Made by a program: the position numbers and the translations under genes
The notes under the pieces: model-generated
What the model was told of the DNA's origin: nothing
Databases searched by the model: none
Seen by the model: only the letters and a program-made list of their open reading frames with translations
Assembly: GCA_021292105.1 (NCBI GenBank)
Contig: CM037871.1
Coordinates: 34,488,997-34,552,996 of the forward strand
Reading direction: 5' to 3'
DNA: 64,000 nucleotides
Origin: Anadara kagoshimensis
Taxonomy: Eukaryota > Mollusca > Bivalvia > Arcoida > Arcidae
Shown: positions 1-13,400 of the stretch, one piece after another
Layout of the letters: every line of letters begins with the position of its first letter
Position numbering within the stretch: position 1 is the first letter of the stretch

Positions 1-732
1 AAATACATACTCTAGCCACAAATTCCTACACTAAATGCCAAAGGTCTATGTTTACTATATCTTGTATGTTCAATTTTTAGTAATTTTTGTCATGATCATG
101 AAATAACTACTTAACTTTGATTGACAATAGTTACAAGATTACCTCTTGTGTAGGTGATCTAAATAATCAATGAAGAGAAAGTCACTGTGCTTCAAAGTAT
201 ACTAGCAGGTGTTTCAATAAGACTTAGCTGTATCAAAGAAAGACAACTCTTCCTGGTCAGAGATAATTCCTCTATGACTATATGCTATGCAATGTTCTCA
301 AATAAAATGAACAGCAAATTCTTTTTCTAATTTCCATGTGGATTGATTGGTACTGTGAATGAAACAAGTTTCTAAGGTCTTACTAAATGTCAAGTGCTTG
401 GCAAACAAGACACTAAAACATTTTCAACATCGGAGTTTGTTGCATACTTTATGAATGACCACTTTAATGAACATACGTGATTGTAATTCACCGGTACTCA
501 ATCTTTAAAAAAGGTTAACCTATTTGACAAGGAGCTGTTCCTGAAGTAGTTTTTGTCCAGTTGTCCACTTAAGAAAAATATTTATTGGTCAAACAAATAG
601 ATAAATAGTAAAAAATTTATTTCTGACATAACCACATTATTGTAATTTCATTTGCTACACTTTAATTACATTTCTTTATAAGATTAATGTGGTTTTACAC
701 CCTAGTCAGGATATCATGAAGTCAGTCCTTGG
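1..732. other. No feature seen
   Basis: AT-rich sequence downstream of CCT3 with no exon or repeat I can support. Confidence 0.5.
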
Positions 733-825
733 ATGGTAGAGGAAACCAGAATGCCCAGAGAAAACCATCAACTTTCAGCAAGCTGACAGACCTTCTCATA
801 CTATTATTTTCCCGAGTGGTATTGA
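733..825 (-). mobile_element. Second SINE family, body fragment, minus strand
   Basis: Read on the minus strand: GGTTTTCTCTGGGCATTCTG followed by GTTTCCTCTACCATCC, the same body motif as at 18220 and 54920. It abuts the MITE at 834. Confidence 0.5.
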
Positions 826-833
826 AACATAGG

Positions 834-1044
834 CAATTGATGTATTGCCGACCACGCCCACCATGTTCCGACAAAGAGTCGACATGCTTGAATTACATGC
901 AAAAAGCATGAAAACGTGGCCTGGATTGTGCGGTTTATTGATATCACTGACACTATAACATCATTAGTTGCCATGACGCTGCTTTGGTACCATGATGGCG
1001 GCCAGTGTCAGAAGATTGTGGGCGTGGCCAGCGATATGTCAATT
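834..1044. mobile_element. MITE with CAATTGACGTATCGCC-type ends
   Basis: Left end CAATTGATGTATTGCCGACC followed by ACGCCCACCATGTTCCGACA. The right end is the inverted form (TGTGGGCGTGGCCAGCGATA, then TGTCAATT). Two better-preserved copies lie at 59415 and 59690. Short ORFs here (729-1107) are not genes. Confidence 0.75.
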
Positions 1045-1431
1045 AAGGCAGCGAGAGGTACTCAGATACGCAGGTGCTTTACGCTACCTGACCACTTAAG
1101 CTTGTAATGATAGTTACAGTGTTAACTTAAAAGAAACAAAAGAGCAAAATTTGATCTCATTTAATATATTTGTTGGTTAACTTAATTATAAATAAACACA
1201 CATACAAAGCAGATCTTGACTTTCTGCATAAGCCCGGGCATTATCAGTTTTGTTCAGATAAAAAAAACCATATAAATTAAGTTCCATTAATACACCTCTT
1301 TATGTATTTCAGTGCAATGACAAAATGTTCTTTATGAAAATGTATAAAGGATTTCTTGATGACAACATGAAATAATCTATGGGTGATTTCACATGTTTCC
1401 ATATTTTAATCACTAATTAATTGCACATTGT

Positions 1432-4400
1432 TCAATCTTGAGGTCCTTCAGGACCTTGTCCCTCTGGTGGTGCACTTGGCTGGGCGGCTCCTGCATCCAT
1501 CTGTTTCTTGGTACCAGACACAATATCATCAATACGTAGCAATAGAATAGCAGTCTAAAATAAAGGAAAAGATGTAAATGTAGTACAACAAATTCTAACA
1601 AGTTATAACATACGCCATAACATGTAACCATGGCAATATCAATCAATTTCACAACATCAGATTTTTCTCTACTAAATTGTATGCTGTATATATCAAGTTG
1701 TATTGTTCCCAATGCTTTGGTCAATACAAGAGTCATCATAACTATGACAGTTTGGATTAAATTTTGTTAATTTTGAAACTTTTCAAAAATGACAAGGAAA
1801 AACATGTTATCATAAGACATTAACTGAGTAAAACTAATGTTTGCAATCAAATTTTAACATTCTGCTTGTTCAAATTCTGTGTAAAAAATTGAGACATAAT
1901 TTACAATTTTTTTAATGGGACAATGACATGATTCTGCACTGTCAAAAACCTATGCTGAAATTTCAACATGAGGAAATGAAAAATTGACAAAGCAAATAAG
2001 AGAATTTACAAATTATAAGTAGAGCAGTCTCTTAAGAGACAAATACTCCAATTCCAAAACTGTTGAGACAGACAGACAAATGATGTGGATGAATGAAGAA
2101 TAATTTTGGTTTGCAACACATTATCTCGAGTTGGTTTACATTTGTGTGAAGTTTGATCAAAATCCATCCTGAGACATGGTAGATATAGATAGAGTAGACA
2201 CTATATTGGAGCAGTTGCCAGATGGAAATGGACAGGATGGTTTCAATATACCCCTGAACTTTGTTTGCTGGGGATATAACAAGTAGGACCTAAGACCTGT
2301 ACACTAGACTGTCCTAAATTTTGAAACCTGCCATGGTCCCAATCCAATGGACAGAATGTATAGAAATATATATGTACTGCAAAAAATACAGATGACTTTT
2401 CCTTACCTCTAGAGCTGTTTTATATGTTTGTGCTTTGACAGCATATGGTTCCCAGATACCATAATCTTTCATATCTACTATTGTTCCAGTCTCTCCATCA
2501 ACTCCCCAAGATGTGTTGTTAGGTGATGAATGTTTAGCCTGTAAATATACCATTATCAATATGAATAATATTATTGAAGAAAGGAGTATTTGATACAATA
2601 GAAGACAATGGATGTTATCACTTAACTGACGACATGTCAGATATCTCTTACGGTAGTTTGATAGAAAATTTCCATATCAACAATTTCCTTTATGAAACCC
2701 ATATGTCAAGACTTTTAGGAAAAAAGGTAAATCACAGTTATCTCCCCTAATCCTTAAACAATTCTGTATATCAGGTAAAACGCCCTTTGAAACATCCAAA
2801 CAGATACAATATATAATGTTATAAATACAGTCCAACCTGCCTTAAAGGCCACCTGCTTAAAAAGACCAATAGAATTGTATCCCAGTTGTTCTTTATTGAA
2901 ATTATTTGAACATGCATATAAAGGCCATTTTTACTGGTTCCCTTGAATGGCCTTTATAGACAGGATTGATTGTACACCATTAATAAATAGCTCATATATA
3001 CCCGTAATGCAGTCAATGTTCTGATGGTGTTAGCTCCACAGTTCTGTATCAATGTTCTTGGTATAACTTCTAGACCTTTAGCTACAGCTCTGAACGGCCA
3101 CTGCTGTACACCTGTTATACTTTTAGCTTTCTCACTCATAGCCTTAAGTAAATAAAAATAACATGTTAATAAAAAGAAAATATAAAATCTGGCAACAAAA
3201 CATTAATTCCAAAAGAGAATATGGACAGGCATCAAGTATATACTTATCAATTTAGTCAATAAATGTACTATATATATATATGGTAATTTTTTCTTATTTT
3301 ATTACAATTTCTAAGTTTCCACAAAATCAAAATTATTTGCCGTCAATTTTCCAAAATTTTGAGAAAATGTAGACCTTTTTTTACAGTGTTTTCACAAATT
3401 TGCTAAAATAAGTTGGGGGGTTTTTCCCAAAGAATCTCCCATAAATTAGTAGCCGATGACGATTTTGGCTACCAGGAATGGAAACATAGAATTAACAAAT
3501 TTGAAGACCTAGGGGACAGAATAAGACGATGTATGTGAAAAACGGCACAACACATTTTGACCAAAAGTTTAATTACATCATACAATCAGACTTTACCTGT
3601 GACAATAGGTTTAAAACATTGAGTGCTTATAATCAATCACAAAGTGAGTTACTGCAATAACTGATTATTTACCTGTGACAAGGCCATCTCGGCAGCTCCT
3701 CCACCTGGGACCAGGAGAGGATCCTGTAAAACGTTTCTAGCAACATTCATGGCATCTTGTAAATTACGTTCTACTTCATTCAGAATATCCTTGCTAGCTC
3801 CACGTAACAAAATGGTACAAGCTTTAGGATTCTTACACTTTACTAAGAATGTAAAGTACCTATAAATAAACAAACATAGATGAAATAACAAATCTGCATC
3901 AATCACTAGATTATTTTTATACCACAATATATATTCACCCTGTCTGTATGTCTGTCTGGCCTTCTATCCCAATATCATGTGCACTCCATATCTTCCAAAT
4001 TTATGGATGCATTTCATCAAAGGTGGCACAAAATGTAAACCAACATAAGATGATGTGTTGCATACCAAATTTGGGTGCATAGGTCAAGATCAAATAACCA
4101 AAAACAGCTAGGCAATGTATTTGTCTCTCAAGAGACTATTCTGGTTTTAAAAGTTGTAGTTTCATACATTTTTAAAAATTAGCTTAGAATATCAATAAAT
4201 GCTATAGCAACTGTTTTCCATGTCATTAGATTTATTGCCATCTAAGTTTAACTGACCACTTGGAAATTTTTTTTTCATCATAACCAAAACAAAAACAAAA
4301 AAAAAATTCTGGTAAATATACATGTAGTTAATAAATTGAATATAACTTACTCATCTCCAAATTTCTGTATATCAAACAATCCACATTCAGTTCCTATATC

Positions 4401-7400
4401 TTCTTCTTTTAATTCCTCTGTTCTGTTAACTATAGTTCCACCACATGCCCTAAAAATTGAAAGTTAACATCCCGTGTCACATCAATGTCCTGAATTGTTC
4501 CTGGCGGCACAAACTTTCAAAAGGTACCGGGTAAAAATAAACTTCACTTCAACAACACAAATAGTTGACAGTGATATTTAAAATATTATGAACTGATTAT
4601 CATGTCAATTTGTCTACAGAATTTGTAAGTATTCAATATTTTCACTGAAAACCCTAAAATATGGGGTTATTTTTATGTCCCAGATCATTTTATATTAATA
4701 AAATGTTGAAAATGGTTCCTATGGCTGTTTTGTTTCCAAATCTAATAATCTAATAAGGAAATTCTTTTTAATATCTCCTCTGAATTCATATCCTTTCTAA
4801 AAACATAATAGAATTTCCTTTTGGATATTTACGATTTTGTAACAACAGAATTTATGCAGATTTACACAGAAATAAAAACTAATGCGAAAATCTTCCCATT
4901 TAAATTAGATTTGGAATTAACATCAAAAACATGTAATGCCTCTCTTGAAGTCTTACCTTGCTATTCTGTTATTATCAGATTTTCTGACTCTTCTGATAAC
5001 ACTAATGCCAGCTTTAACTAGGAAATGTTGAGCTAAATCAGACACACCCTTTTCTGTTATAATTAAGTCAGGTTTTACTTTAATTATGTCGTTACATATA
5101 CGCTGAATGTATTCTTCCTCCATCTGTAATATCTTACTGAAAACAAATCAACAACAAAAATTATAAAATAATTGTTAAAAGTATTCTGAGCTGTAGATAA
5201 TAATCGGTTTCTCCCTGTTAATAGTAGGAAAAATTATGAAAGAAATATGTGAGCTTCTGCTCACTTAGTATACTCCGGCTTTTAATTTCAACGATTGACT
5301 GTAAATGTGGAAAAATAAACTAAGTCAGTAAACAGGAAGTAGATGTCTGACAGACTTGAAATCAATACTTACAGCATTGAACTCGCATACAAAATTTCAA
5401 GTAGCAGTGTTGAGTAGTTGCTGAGAAAACTGTTATGAAAACTTTTTGTTTTGGACGAACGGACAGACAGAAAGATTGGGGTAAACTAGTATATTCCGCT
5501 CGTCTTCAAATTGGGGGTATAATAAATATTAAAATTATTTTATACAAGCAAGATATATAAAATGCCCCATCCTCAGTTTGTGGGGAAACCCTGGAGTTGT
5601 AACCTTTCTTAGGTAGGATGTATATTGAAAACAAAAGCATTGCTACTGTAGCATACAAAACTACTCTATTTCAGGTAAAATACTAAATGTATTCCAGGTA
5701 ACATACTAAAAGTATTCAGGTAACATATTAGATGTATTTCAGGTACAACTCTAAATGCGTTCATGCTTTGTTATAAAATAGATCAAATACAAACTTACGT
5801 AAAGTCTTCTTCTTTAGTAATTTCTATATTTGTCTGAAAATTAAATAAAATTTGAATATAAACTTGGGCTATTATTTCTATAACTTCCAATATAAATACA
5901 TATGTATCAAAATTTGAAATTTGCAAGAGAAAAAAAAAAAATCAATTTGAACTGAAGTATTCACCCAGTAAATTCATTACAATCAAAGTTTAATTCTTAT
6001 ATTTACAATCTTTGGATCCTAGGAATACCATATAAGGCACAAAATAGGGCCAAATATGGCTACTTACGGTGTCACGTGGTTTATTAGGCCTTTCAAAGTT
6101 TCATTGCTTGATATAATGACGTGAAATAAAAACCTGCCCATTTGTTAACGACAAAGAAAGCAATCAAGTGACTGATGGGGGAGGGGGGCGAAAGGCTGCA
6201 AATGACCAACCAAAGTTATTGGTAAAATTTCTTCAGTTGCTCTTAAAAGGTTTATTGAAGGGAATTCAGTACCATTTTAAATATAAAGTATTATCCTTTA
6301 TAGTGAAGGAGAGATCACAAAACCATGAAACTTGACCAAATCAATCTTGCCTATACATCTAATACACCATAAAAAATTTGACACTTGACAATGGCAGTCA
6401 CACTCATACAGGGCTTCTCTTCTATTCTATACTTTATAGAGAAGAGATAAAAATTAGACATGTATGAATAAGTACAATGGTAAATGTTTAAAATATTAAC
6501 CAACAAGGTATAATTGTAATGGGATGTCATTTCAAAAGAGTCTCCCAAAATGAACCCCGATGTAGACCTTTGAACCCAAACCATGTAAATGATTAAAATA
6601 CAAATAGCTAATGACACATCTACTCCACCCAAAGATCGTTCCTGTGAAGTTACATTAAGATCTGTTAAATATTTTACAGAAAAGTGGTGAATAAAATGTT
6701 GGCTGAAAAAAATGGAGTAAACACATTTCATTGTGGGACATAAGGATTTATTGAATAGGGTTTTACAATTTTCTGAAATGGGGGTGCAGGTGAAAGTAAC
6801 ATTGTAGTAGATTTATAAATTATTAGTGTCTTGATAAAGGCTGTATAGCCGAAATATTGACAAAGAGCTGACTTTATATTGTCATTTTAAAATGGATTTT
6901 TCCCTCAGGGAATAATATTTAGAAAGTTTTATTTTATATCCCAGTCAAGAACTATGAACTGTAAAGAAACAACTTCAAAAGTTTTGACATCTATACATAC
7001 CTGGCTTTCACCTTTCTTGTATTCTAAAGAACAATCTAGGAGTGCTATTCTTGGGTTTTCTATTTTCCTATAATATGATAATCAAAATAGATTATAACTA
7101 AATGCGCTTCAAAGTTGATAAGTCTCAACTGTTCGTTTTCAAAAAGTGGGCATAAAATAAAAGAATTCATCACTGTTCATCAGAACTTGTTGTTGCTACA
7201 AAACACTTGTACAAGTATAATGTGTATACATAAATGCCTTCAACTTCAATGAAAAAATTTGCAAGAAAAACAGTGTGTGGGCTATCTGGCACAGGTGGAG
7301 GTTCCAGTCAAGGATGTCTTAACAGTTGTTCATAAAATTTATTATCCATCAGATATCTAACACTACCATACAATTCAGAAAGTTTATACCATCTTAAATT

Positions 7401-10400
7401 CTCATGAACTACTACCATACAATTCAGAAAGTTTATACCATCTTAAATTCTCATAAAACTGAAACCAAGAAAATTTATTACCAAGACAATTTATTGCTAC
7501 TTTAACCATGTTGTGTACAAAAAAATAATAACTAGTGTATTACCTCTTCATTTTAGGATGTACTACATCTTTATTAATCATGACTCCCCTTAATACTTCA
7601 GAATCTTCAATAGTTCCACCTGGGATCTAAAAACACAGAAAATATAAAACATAATAAGAAATTATAAAGGCCCTTAACAATTTCAATTTTAAACAAGAAG
7701 ATTTTCACCATTTCTCTCGCTATGGAACCCCAAGTGGACATAACCCTTCGTCGGTGCACATATGAAAGCCCTTCATGTAGAAATATTATCAAAAAATTTT
7801 GGATGACAAAATATGAAAAGTTTACAGAAGCAGGACACATGACGTAAAACGTATAGATGGGAAAACACTATGTGAGCCTTTGTCTTAAAAATCTAGCCAG
7901 CAATTTAAAATACTGAAGACAATTCTTATCCAATGTTTAAATGAATTTTTCAATGCATATATTGAATTTTATGAATTTTCCAGAAAATATAAAATACAAT
8001 CCACAAGACATAAATATTACCAACCTTTTCAACTTTAGCATAGCGTTTAATATCAATTTCTTTACGTCCATTTTCTTCTAAGAACACTGTTGTTGTTGCT
8101 TCTAAAGCAATTTTACATGCTAACTCAGACCTGTAATATAAACACATCAAAATTTCAGAAGCTGCTTGTGCAAGATGCTTTTTTTGCTTGTAACTTGTAG
8201 AGCAAATGTCTCATTTATCTATTATATCTCCAACACATGTTGTCCTAGAGTGAAGGTTCATTTATTATCAAAGGTCTTTTGCTTTTGAAACTCCATTGAG
8301 TGAATGCTCATATGAACTGAACAACAGTTTACTTTTTTATTACTATATTTATTCAATAAACTTGTTTAAACATATTTCAGCGGTTTCAATGTAGCCAGCA
8401 TGGCAACGGAAACTGTCTGCTTCTTGTTTAGATTTGGATTAAATTTGTTGCCCACTTTCACTAAGTTTACATATTAAAATGTGTTTTACAATATACATAT
8501 TACTCCATACTTGCTGCCTACTTTAGTGCGTACCACTGCGGTAGCTCAATTGGTAGAGTGCTCGCTCCGTAAGTGGGAGGTCGTGGGTTCGATCCCCGGC
8601 CAGGTCTGACCCAAGACTTGAAAGTGGGTAGTGACTGTTCTTTCGCCAAGCACTTGGCATTACGAAATGAAAGTCACGGTTCTTTCGGATGGGAACTTAA
8701 AATAAACGAGGTCCTGTGTCACGGTGGGCGTGGCACGCTAAAGAACCCTGCTGTATAATGCCATCAGCGCAACGCACAGGCAAAATTTCTGCACTTCGCC
8801 TATAGCTAGCGACATCTCGATATAAGTGAAATATTCTTGACTGGGACGTTAAACACCATTACTCAACTCTACTATAGTGCATTTGTCACCTACCTTTAAA
8901 TTTACTGAAACAACTGATATATAATGTACGTGTAATTTTTAAAAAACCAACTTAATATGTGTCTAGCACTACTAGTTAGTTTTTCATTCACTAGATTTGC
9001 TGACTGCACAACAGGCATTATACATTTATTATGGATAACAATCAGTGGCAGCAGTTTTCCTTACATAAAATTCCACTTGATTATTAACTGGTTATCTCCC
9101 TTGTCATTCAACTGTAACAAACAAGGTTTCCCTACTTTATACTAACCATTTGCTAATAAACTTAGTTCCCACACAGCTTTTAATTATTTTCAACATCTCA
9201 TCCTTATTGCTGGAATCTACTGGTACACTACAATAATAAAATAACAAGTTTAATATACAATTCATAGAAAAGGGGCTGATATTGCTTAATTCACTCATGA
9301 CATCCAGCAAGTAACGTAAAAACAGAACAAAGACTGTAAAAGGAAGAGTGCATGATTTTGCCTGTAAATCAAATCCATAAAAAAACATTTAACATTAATT
9401 TGTCTATCAAAAACCTCAATGTTGTCCATCAAAACTTTTATATTGTCTATCAAAAACCTCAATGTTGTCCATCAAAACTTTTATATTGTCTATCAAAAAC
9501 TTCAATGTTGTCCTCAAAACTTTTATATTGTCTATCAAAAACCTCAATGTTGTCCATCAAAACGTTTATATTGTCTATCAAAAACCTCAATGTTGTCCAT
9601 CAAAACTTTTATATTGTCTATCAAAAACCTCAATGTTGTCCATCAAAACTTTTATATTGTCTATCAAAAACCTCAATGTTGTCCATCAAAACTTTTATAT
9701 TGTCTATCAAAAACCTCAATGATGTCCATCAAAACTTTTATATTGTCTATCAAAAACCTCAATGTTGTCCATCAAAACTTTTATATTGTCTATCAAAAAC
9801 CTCAATGTTGTCCATCAAAACTTTTATAATGTCTATCAAAAACCTCAATGTTGTCCATCAAAACTTTTATACTGTCCATCAAAAACTTTTAATATTTGTC
9901 AATTAATCCACTTCAATATTTGTCTATCAAAACACTAACATTCATCCATCAAACTACAGTCTAACTTGTGCTAGCGGCCACCTGCCTATAACAGCCATAA
10001 AAAATCCCCCCGACTAGCTTTGTTCTTTATTTAACCTCTATATAACGGTCACTGTCTAACGCGGCCAGCGGTCACCAAATTACCTGTCCGTAGCGGCCAT
10101 TTTAAATAATACAAAAATCCGGAACTTTTCGGTATTTTTCGGTTAAAAATGTTGTCCATCAAAACGTTTATATTGTCTATCAAAAACCTCAATGTTGTCC
10201 ATCAAAACTTTTATATTGTCTATCAAAAACCTCAATGTTGTCCATCAAAACTTTTTTATTGTCTATCAAAAACTTCAATGTTGTCCATCAAAACTTTTAT
10301 ATTGTCTATCAAAAACCTCAATGTTGTCCATCAAAACTTTTATATTGTCTATCAAAAACCTCAATGTTGTCCATCAAAACTTTTATATTGTCTATCAAAA

Positions 10401-13400
10401 ACCTCAATGTTGTCCATCAAAACTTTTATATTGTCTATCAAAAACCTCAATGTTGTCCATCAAAACTTTCATATTGTCTATCAAAAACCTCAATGTTGTC
10501 CATCAAAACTTTTATATTGTCTATCAAAAACCTCAATGTTGTCCATCAAAACTTTTATATTGTCTATCAAAAACCTCAATGTTGTCCATCAAAACTTTTA
10601 TATTGTCTATCAAAAACCTCAATGTTGTCCATCAAAACTTTTATATTGTCTATCAAAAACCTCAATGTTGTCCATCAAAACTTTTATATTGTCTATCAAA
10701 AACCTCAATGTTGTCCATCAAAACTTTTATAATGTCTATCAAAAACCTCAATGTTGTCCATCAAAACTTTTATATTGTCTATCAAAAACTTCAATACTGT
10801 CCATCAAAAACTTTTACCGTAACCCTTCTATGTATTCGGACGAATTTTAATAATTTCATTTTCAAGTGTCCGGGAACTTAGAGGAAATATGAAAATTATA
10901 CATTTAAAAAAATGGGGGTGTCCGAATATTTAGAGTTGTCCGATATTTTGGACCGGATGTCTGATCGTAAGCAAGTCTCGCTGCCCTCCCGGTAATGCAA
11001 GACACTATCAATGGCGATACGCACATAAATATCATATATAATGTAAATTTTCAAATAGAGATTAGGTTAAAATTACCTGTTGTGTTGTTTATTTTACAAA
11101 AAAGTTAAATTTGAAGTGTTTGTTGACCAATAATCATGATCCAATGTGCAATACACATCGAGGGACGCCATTTTTTGTAAGTAAATTGCGTGATCTTTGT
11201 CAGTAATTCCCAACGTTTAAGGTTCACCGTGATCACACTTCGTCTTCTGTCACTGTCTACGGTCAAAATTTTAATAGTTAATAATAGTCAAGAATATTTC
11301 TCAGTCAAGAAAATTCAATATTTTTGTACGCTAAGAACAAGGACATGTATGAATGAGGTTCGGCGTGATCAATACAGCTTTTCTTAAAAAATCAAATTTA
11401 TCACTCACGGAACAAAATAGTTTACAAATATATTGTTTTAAATCACATTTCAAACAATTTTCATCTTCAAAAAAAACAAATAAATACATCGTAATGTCTA
11501 TCTTCCCGTTCTTAGGCAGATGAAAGTATCGGAGGATCGGGAATTCCCATAGTTGACATGCACTGAATCAGAGGGAATTCCACGAGTTTTCTCATCTAAT
11601 GAAATTCATTGATAACGTCACTTCCTGAAAAAATGTCTTTGATGTTGGATTTGTGTACCGACAGAACTTCTAGTCTCGTACGATGTTTCGTAGCCAATTC
11701 TAATTTCAATCAACTTTCACTTTCAAAGAAAATTAAAGCACTTAATACAGGTATGGCCTCATTGAGCTTACATTAAAAATGTAAATACATCGTAAAATAC
11801 ATGTCCTCCAAGTTACAATCATGACTCCCTCACGCAAATACACAACGCAACAGACGCATAAAAATAACACATTTCAATGTAAATTAACAACAAAACAACA
11901 TCGTTTATTCTTGTTTTAATTCAATATTGATTATAAGCAATATGTACCCCGTGTTCCGGATGAGTTCCAGCAAAATCGTGTCCGGATTTAGATGCAAAAA
12001 ATTGCCGTCCGAAATTAGAGGAAATTTGAAAATTATTGAAATTTCAAAATTGGGGTGTCCGAAAACATAGAGGGTCCGAATACATAGAAGGATTACGGTA
12101 ATATTTGTCAATTAATCCACTTTAATATTTGTCTATCAAAACACTAACATTCATCCATCAAACTACAGTCTAACTTGTGCTAGCGGCCACCTGCCTATAA
12201 CGGCCATAAAAAATCCCCCCCGATTAGCTTTGTTCTTTATTTAACCTCTATATAACGGTCACTGTCTAACGCGGCCAGCGGTCACCAAATTACCTGTCCG
12301 TAGCGGCCATTTTAAATAATACAAAAATCCGGAACTTTTCGGTATTTTTCGGTTAAAACCGGAATGGAAAAAAAAAAAAAACGAAACCGGAAATTCCCAT
12401 CATGCAAGCGTAGTGTAAACAACCTGTATCCAAGCGGCCATATTGAGTAATGCTTATTTACTAAACACATCGCAAACGTCAACTCGTCTAGTTTATTTGT
12501 ATAGCTGATATGATTGTGATTTAAAAGACTGTGTTAAATTTCAATTGAATATCTCTTGATTTGTTACAATGTCGGGGAAATCTCCTTGTACAACATTGAC
12601 ATTGGAACAACGTGTAGAAGTCATTCGTAAATCGGAAAAAGATGAATTAAGTGCAAGAAAATTTGCTGATTTATTTGGTGTCGGTCGGACTCAGATTAAT
12701 CAAATTCTGAAGAGAAATAATAAATCTGAGTTTGTGTGTTTGTACGCATGAGAGTGACCCTTTAGTAAATGTTAAATCCTGGTAATTTTGATTAAACAAA
12801 TATTTTAAAAGAGTATTGAATCTTAATTGTTTATCTTTCATTATATCAACAAAGAAAACAGCATAGAGAAAAACCAGCATACCCTCAAAACGTTTTATGA
12901 CTGTCATCACAGTATTGTTGACCCAATTTTGATTACACACCTGGCAGGTGTAGCTAGCTAAACAGGGGGTGCTTAACCCTCTGCAGCAAACAGTCTCACT
13001 TCTCTGGTGGAAGTTCACATTATATCAACAAAGAAAACAGCATAGAGAAAAACCAGCATACCTTCAAAAAGTTTTATGGCTGTCATCACAATATTGTTGA
13101 CTTATTTTTGATTACACACATGGCGGGTGTAGCTAGCTAAACAGGAGAGGCTTTCCCTTTTCACTTCCCTGGTGGTATTTCACATGTTTTACCTAACTAA
13201 CTTGTCAGTTTCAAAGTTTTTTAATTTGCTTCTGGATTGTGATTCAGACATGGATTAGTATGTTTGTTTACAATACAATTCATTAATGCAATGTGTACCA
13301 AGAATAATATAATGTGTCGAAGCAGATTCGGTTTGTCCTTCAGAACCTGTCTATAAAGGCCACCTGTCTATAAAGGCCATTTTTCAAACTTCCCTTGGGT

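Noticed and set aside
729-1107. Two small plus-strand ORFs
   Set aside because: They overlap a SINE fragment and a MITE found again at 59415 and 59690.
8533-8610. tRNA gene
   Set aside because: Box A and B motifs are present, but the same head is followed by a SINE body in several copies and does not fold as a complete tRNA.
9404-10814. CRISPR-like array
   Set aside because: Monomers are contiguous without variable spacers and the host is an animal; it is a tandem satellite.
9352-10881. Long overlapping ORFs (up to 233 codons) with a repetitive peptide
   Set aside because: They are frame copies of the 43-bp satellite, open in all three frames because the monomer lacks stops; they lie in an intron of CCT3 on the opposite strand.
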